A DNA stretch of 45,019 nt, from assembly GCA_016870715.1 (NCBI GenBank), contig VGAL01000008.1, positions 1-45,019 on the forward strand. The letters are read 5' to 3'. Within the stretch, counting starts at the first letter, position 1. Each line of letters starts with the position of its first letter. The position numbers and the translations under genes are program-made. This document shows positions 42,402 to 45,019 of this stretch, piece by piece. The DNA comes from Actinomycetota bacterium. GTDB taxonomy: Bacteria; Actinomycetota; Actinomycetes; Nanopelagicales; Nanopelagicaceae. The notes beneath the pieces are model-generated. The model was not told the DNA's origin and ran no database searches. It saw nothing but the letters and a program-made list of their open reading frames with translations.

Positions 42402-43342
42402 GAGGTCCTCGGATTGATGAATTCTCGGATGTGATTGGCGATATCTTGCATTGCCGTTCGCGCTTCTGGCAAGAAGCCCTGCATGAGCGCAAAGCCATGA
42501 ATGAGCGTGTCGTATCTTTTGAGCACGCTTGTCACTCCAGCATCGTGGAGTCTTTGGGCAAATATCTCGCCTTCATCTCGCAGTGGGTCAAGCTCAGCAG
42601 TCAGGGTAAAAGTAGGTGGAAGATTTCTTAGATTATGTGAAGCCATCGGGCGAAAATATGGATTATCTAAATCATCTTCCGATGCCATGTACTGATCCCA
42701 GTACCATTTCATTCCTTGAGTTGTTAGTGAGTAGCCAACCGCATTATCAATCATGGATGGATAATCAAACTTGTAATCTACTGCGGGATAAATCAATATT
42801 TGAAAGGCGATTTTTGGGCCATTAACATCACGAGCCTTCAGTGCAACGCCTGCAGCCAGATTACCTCCGGCGCTATCGCCAGCAACTCCAATTTCTTCGC
42901 GATTGATATTCAGTGATTCTGCATGTGCAAATACCCACTCTAAGGTTGCATAGCAATCGTCAAATGGAATTGGGAATTTATGTTCGGGAGCCTTCTGATA
43001 GTTGACGGCAACTACTACGGCCCTGGCATCATGGGCAATTTGTTGATGTTGCACGCCATTGATTTCGATATTTCCTGCCACCCAACCACCGCCATGGAAA
43101 AAGACTACGGCGGGAAAGGGGCCAACCCCATCAGGGGTGTATATCTTCAATGGCAACTCTGCCGTGGGCCCAGAGAAGTACCGATATTCGATTTTTCCGA
43201 CCGCATCTGCACTCCCTAGGTATTCCGGCTGCCACTTTGTTGACGCAACTGCACGTACCTCTGCTGGAGTGGATTCCCACTGAGGTTTGGGAGGATTTTT
43301 CGCCAACATATCTTGAAACTCTTTAATCTTTGGATGCAGCAT
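42398..43342 (-). CDS. Alpha/beta hydrolase, hormone-sensitive-lipase family
   Basis: A 314-residue esterase or lipase. It has the oxyanion motif VVFFHGGGWVAGN (residues 83-86), the nucleophile Ser157 in GVAGDSAGGNLAAG, the late Asp in AELDPLRDEGE, and His in LIHGFALM, all in the right order for the HSL (type IV) family. No signal peptide is present, so it acts in the cytoplasm, probably on a short acyl ester or lactone. It starts after a GGGGAG site 2 bp past the PrpD-like stop and is coupled to the VOC gene. Confidence 0.92.
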   Translation of the reverse strand: MLHPKIKEFQDMLAKNPPKPQWESTPAEVRAVASTKWQPEYLGSADAVGKIEYRYFSGPTAELPLKIYTPDGVGPFPAVVFFHGGGWVAGNIEINGVQHQQIAHDARAVVVAVNYQKAPEHKFPIPFDDCYATLEWVFAHAESLNINREEIGVAGDSAGGNLAAGVALKARDVNGPKIAFQILIYPAVDYKFDYPSMIDNAVGYSLTTQGMKWYWDQYMASEDDLDNPYFRPMASHNLRNLPPTFTLTAELDPLRDEGEIFAQRLHDAGVTSVLKRYDTLIHGFALMQGFLPEARTAMQDIANHIREFINPRTS

Positions 43343-43344
43343 GA

Positions 43345-44580
43345 CTACTCCCCTCGAAGTAAATGTTCAATCCGTTGCCAGGTTTTTTCATCACTGGTAT
43401 CAGAGATAAGCTGATGTACAAGTTCCGTGATTTCTTGCGAGCTTAGGCCAACCATGCTCATCCACTTCTGTTCACGCCAGGTTCTCTCCTGCGCATCGAA
43501 GAGCTCAAGTCCAGGAGCTTTCTCTACAAAGCGTTCAAATCTTCCCTTTTTGGTTTCACCCGTAATGAGCGCACATCCCAATGGCACATCTCCGCCTAGA
43601 GCGGTGACCAATGGTTCGATCGCAGGTGCTGGCGCAAGTTGCATAGGATCTTGAGAGGCCCATACCGCTGCACAATTTAATTGCAGGTTCCACCAGCGCT
43701 CTTTTGCTGGATCATTGAGAATTGGGAAAACTCCACTATTTACTGTCACGGAAAGGTTTATTAATGGCGACTGATGCTCGCGAGCGATTTCTGCCACTCC
43801 TAGCAGAGCGGCGTGAATAAAACCCGTTGCCGGAAAGGAACGGACTAGCACGCTCGAGATGCCATCTTTTATTAGCGAACCATCTGTGAGGATTCCGGCG
43901 AGGTCAAAGACTTCAATTAATCCTCGATCGCCCTCCCATAGATTTGTTATCGTCGGCATCTCTTCGTATGCGCCAAGTGCTGCTGCTGTACCTAGCGCTG
44001 CAGCTGCCGCTCGATTAAATCGAGGAGTTCCTTGAAGCTCCCGGGATACTTGACCGATGCCTCCCATATTCGTACCTGCCAAGTGAAAGGCGCGCATTGC
44101 AGTTCTAGGATCGAGTCCAATTCCTGCTGCAGTTGCGCTTACTGCACCAAAAGTTCCTGCAGTCGCCGTAATGTGCCAACGTTTCCGATGGCTGGGGCCA
44201 AAAAAATGAGCCATTGAAGCGCTAGCGCGCATACCAGCAAGAGTTGATACGAGAAAATTCTTTCGATAGTCAGGGAACGCGATTGCTGTTGCAAAACTTG
44301 CTGCAAAAACGACAGATCCTGGATGGTTTATCGCTGACCAATCCAAGTCATCTTTATCTTCATAGGCAGATTGGCTCGCAAGGCGAGTTGCTAGCCCGAT
44401 TAATCCATCGTTTTTTAGTAGAGAGCCGTTTTTATTTAGCGAATTGGCGCTTACAACACAGATCATGAAATCTGCTAGGAGTACCTCAAGTCTTTTCACT
44501 AATTCAGGCGAGCTTTGGATGGTTGAGAGATCGCAGAGTTCGGTAACTAGACGTTGAGCAAGCTCCCCCTTATCGGACAC
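43345..44580 (-). CDS. MmgE/PrpD family protein
   Basis: A 411-residue cytoplasmic protein of the family that includes 2-methylcitrate dehydratase (PrpD), cis-aconitate decarboxylase and iminodisuccinate epimerase. Visible features are a helical N terminus, the block MAHFFGPSHRKRWHITATAGTFGAVSATAAGIGLD, in which the WHxTAT-G-GA pattern is the family mark, and ALGTAAALGAYEEMPT. It is shorter than PrpD (usually about 450-480), and no methylcitrate synthase or lyase is nearby, so propionate use is unlikely. The GTG start overlaps the LacI-type gene end by 11 bp. It could dehydrate or isomerise a carboxylic acid made by the island. Confidence 0.82.
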   Translation of the reverse strand: MSDKGELAQRLVTELCDLSTIQSSPELVKRLEVLLADFMICVVSANSLNKNGSLLKNDGLIGLATRLASQSAYEDKDDLDWSAINHPGSVVFAASFATAIAFPDYRKNFLVSTLAGMRASASMAHFFGPSHRKRWHITATAGTFGAVSATAAGIGLDPRTAMRAFHLAGTNMGGIGQVSRELQGTPRFNRAAAAALGTAAALGAYEEMPTITNLWEGDRGLIEVFDLAGILTDGSLIKDGISSVLVRSFPATGFIHAALLGVAEIAREHQSPLINLSVTVNSGVFPILNDPAKERWWNLQLNCAAVWASQDPMQLAPAPAIEPLVTALGGDVPLGCALITGETKKGRFERFVEKAPGLELFDAQERTWREQKWMSMVGLSSQEITELVHQLISDTSDEKTWQRIEHLLRGE

Positions 44581-45019
44581 TCACAACACCACCTTGACTA
44601 CTAGCCCGCGCGGTAAATTTGGTAGCAATCACTGATTCTCTCGCTTCATTTCCATTGAGAACTTCCAAAATCAAGTGAGCAGCCTCGCTGCCGATCGCCT
44701 CTGGATCGCGATACACCGAGGAAATGTCGGTAGCGAAAACATCAAAGAGTGGCCATTCATCGAGGGCAACCAGGGCGATATCTCTGCCAATCTCGAGTTT
44801 CATCTCATTGAATGCTCGAACCACGCCGGCAGTTGAACCAATTCCCCCCGCAACAAAGGCAGTAGGTCGTGGATTTTTCAATAAGAAATGGCGCGCATGA
44901 ATCAAGCCATATTCGGCATCGAAACCGCCAAGTGCAATCAATTTTTCCGGAAGTGGAATACCTGCCTCTGCAAATGCCTCGCTAAAACCTTTGATCCGAT
45001 TTCTGGTTGTATACACATT
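44570..45019 (-). CDS. LacI/GalR-family regulator, C-terminal part (cut by window edge)
   Basis: The final 150 residues of a regulator whose N-terminal helix-turn-helix lies beyond the right edge; the frame stays open to base 45019. The periplasmic-binding-protein-like fold shows in TTRNRIKGFSEAFAEAGI, PTAFVAGGIGSTAGVVRAFNEM, DIALVALDEWPLFDVFATDISSVYRDPEAIGSEAAHLILEVLNG, the usual LacI effector-binding core. It leads the PrpD-like operon and probably controls at least that operon in response to a sugar or sugar-acid ligand. A free-standing binding protein is less likely since there is no sign of export. Confidence 0.8.
   Translation of the reverse strand, partial: NVYTTRNRIKGFSEAFAEAGIPLPEKLIALGGFDAEYGLIHARHFLLKNPRPTAFVAGGIGSTAGVVRAFNEMKLEIGRDIALVALDEWPLFDVFATDISSVYRDPEAIGSEAAHLILEVLNGNEARESVIATKFTARASSQGGVVSVR

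Noticed and set aside
43345-44580. 2-methylcitrate dehydratase in propionate use
   Set aside because: The protein is short for PrpD and neither prpB nor prpC is present.

Overview
The window looks like a chromosomal segment of a streamlined, mid-GC actinobacterium (Actinomycetota), possibly a planktonic type. Three things support this. First, the order glyS - Zur-type regulator - uppS - recO resembles the zur/furB neighbourhood that I recall from Mycobacterium and Streptomyces. Second, leuA is the long form and has a leucine-rich leader peptide. Third, at least nine genes have a TANNNT -10 box 6-7 nt before the start codon and no Shine-Dalgarno sequence, the mark of the leaderless transcripts common in this phylum. 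The family-level placement is inference. I see no rRNA, tRNA, insertion sequence, phage gene or CRISPR array, and no gene-free stretch over 300 bp (the longest are about 145-150 bp).

Region 1 (1-14.3 kb) is mostly housekeeping: dusB and glyS; a ZIP metal transporter with a Zur-type regulator that is interrupted by a one-base frameshift; uppS and recO; leuA with a leader peptide and hairpin; a PAQR/hemolysin III membrane protein; a GS-I type glutamine synthetase; glutamine-dependent nadE; panB; an MFS exporter; a tiny Lys/Ala/Arg repeat protein likely to coat DNA; and a MarR regulator. Region 2 (14.3-20.2 kb) is a complete peptide-type ABC importer in the order oppC-oppA-oppB-oppD-oppF, with a stem-loop after the binding-protein gene. 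Region 3 (20.3-22.5 kb) is tgt, a YhhQ-type queuosine-precursor transporter and a YggU-family protein, suggesting salvage of a queuosine precursor.

Region 4 (22.5 kb to the right edge) is a dense catabolic island of about 23 genes in short alternating operons. It holds a creatininase-family amidohydrolase, a CitE-type lyase, two neutral-ceramidase-fold proteins without clear signal peptides, a phosphotriesterase-family hydrolase, four short-chain dehydrogenases, and a DapB-like dehydrogenase. It also has a 2-oxoacid-dehydrogenase E1 alpha/beta pair with only a free lipoyl domain, a class III CoA-transferase, an enolase-superfamily acid-sugar dehydratase, and a lactonase-like amidohydrolase. 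The rest are two transporters, a P450, a sugar isomerase/epimerase-type TIM barrel, a VOC protein, an HSL-type esterase, an MmgE/PrpD protein and a cut-off LacI-type regulator.

Together the island suggests oxidation of a polyol, sugar acid or hydroxylated cyclic compound: dehydrogenation, lactone opening, dehydration, then conversion of the oxoacid to a CoA thioester and lyase cleavage. The substrate cannot be read from sequence. The most notable observations are the E1 plus free-lipoyl operon without E2 or E3, the paired ceramidase-like enzymes in a catabolic setting, the leuA leader, the Zur box with frameshifted zur, and the consistent leaderless-promoter signature.
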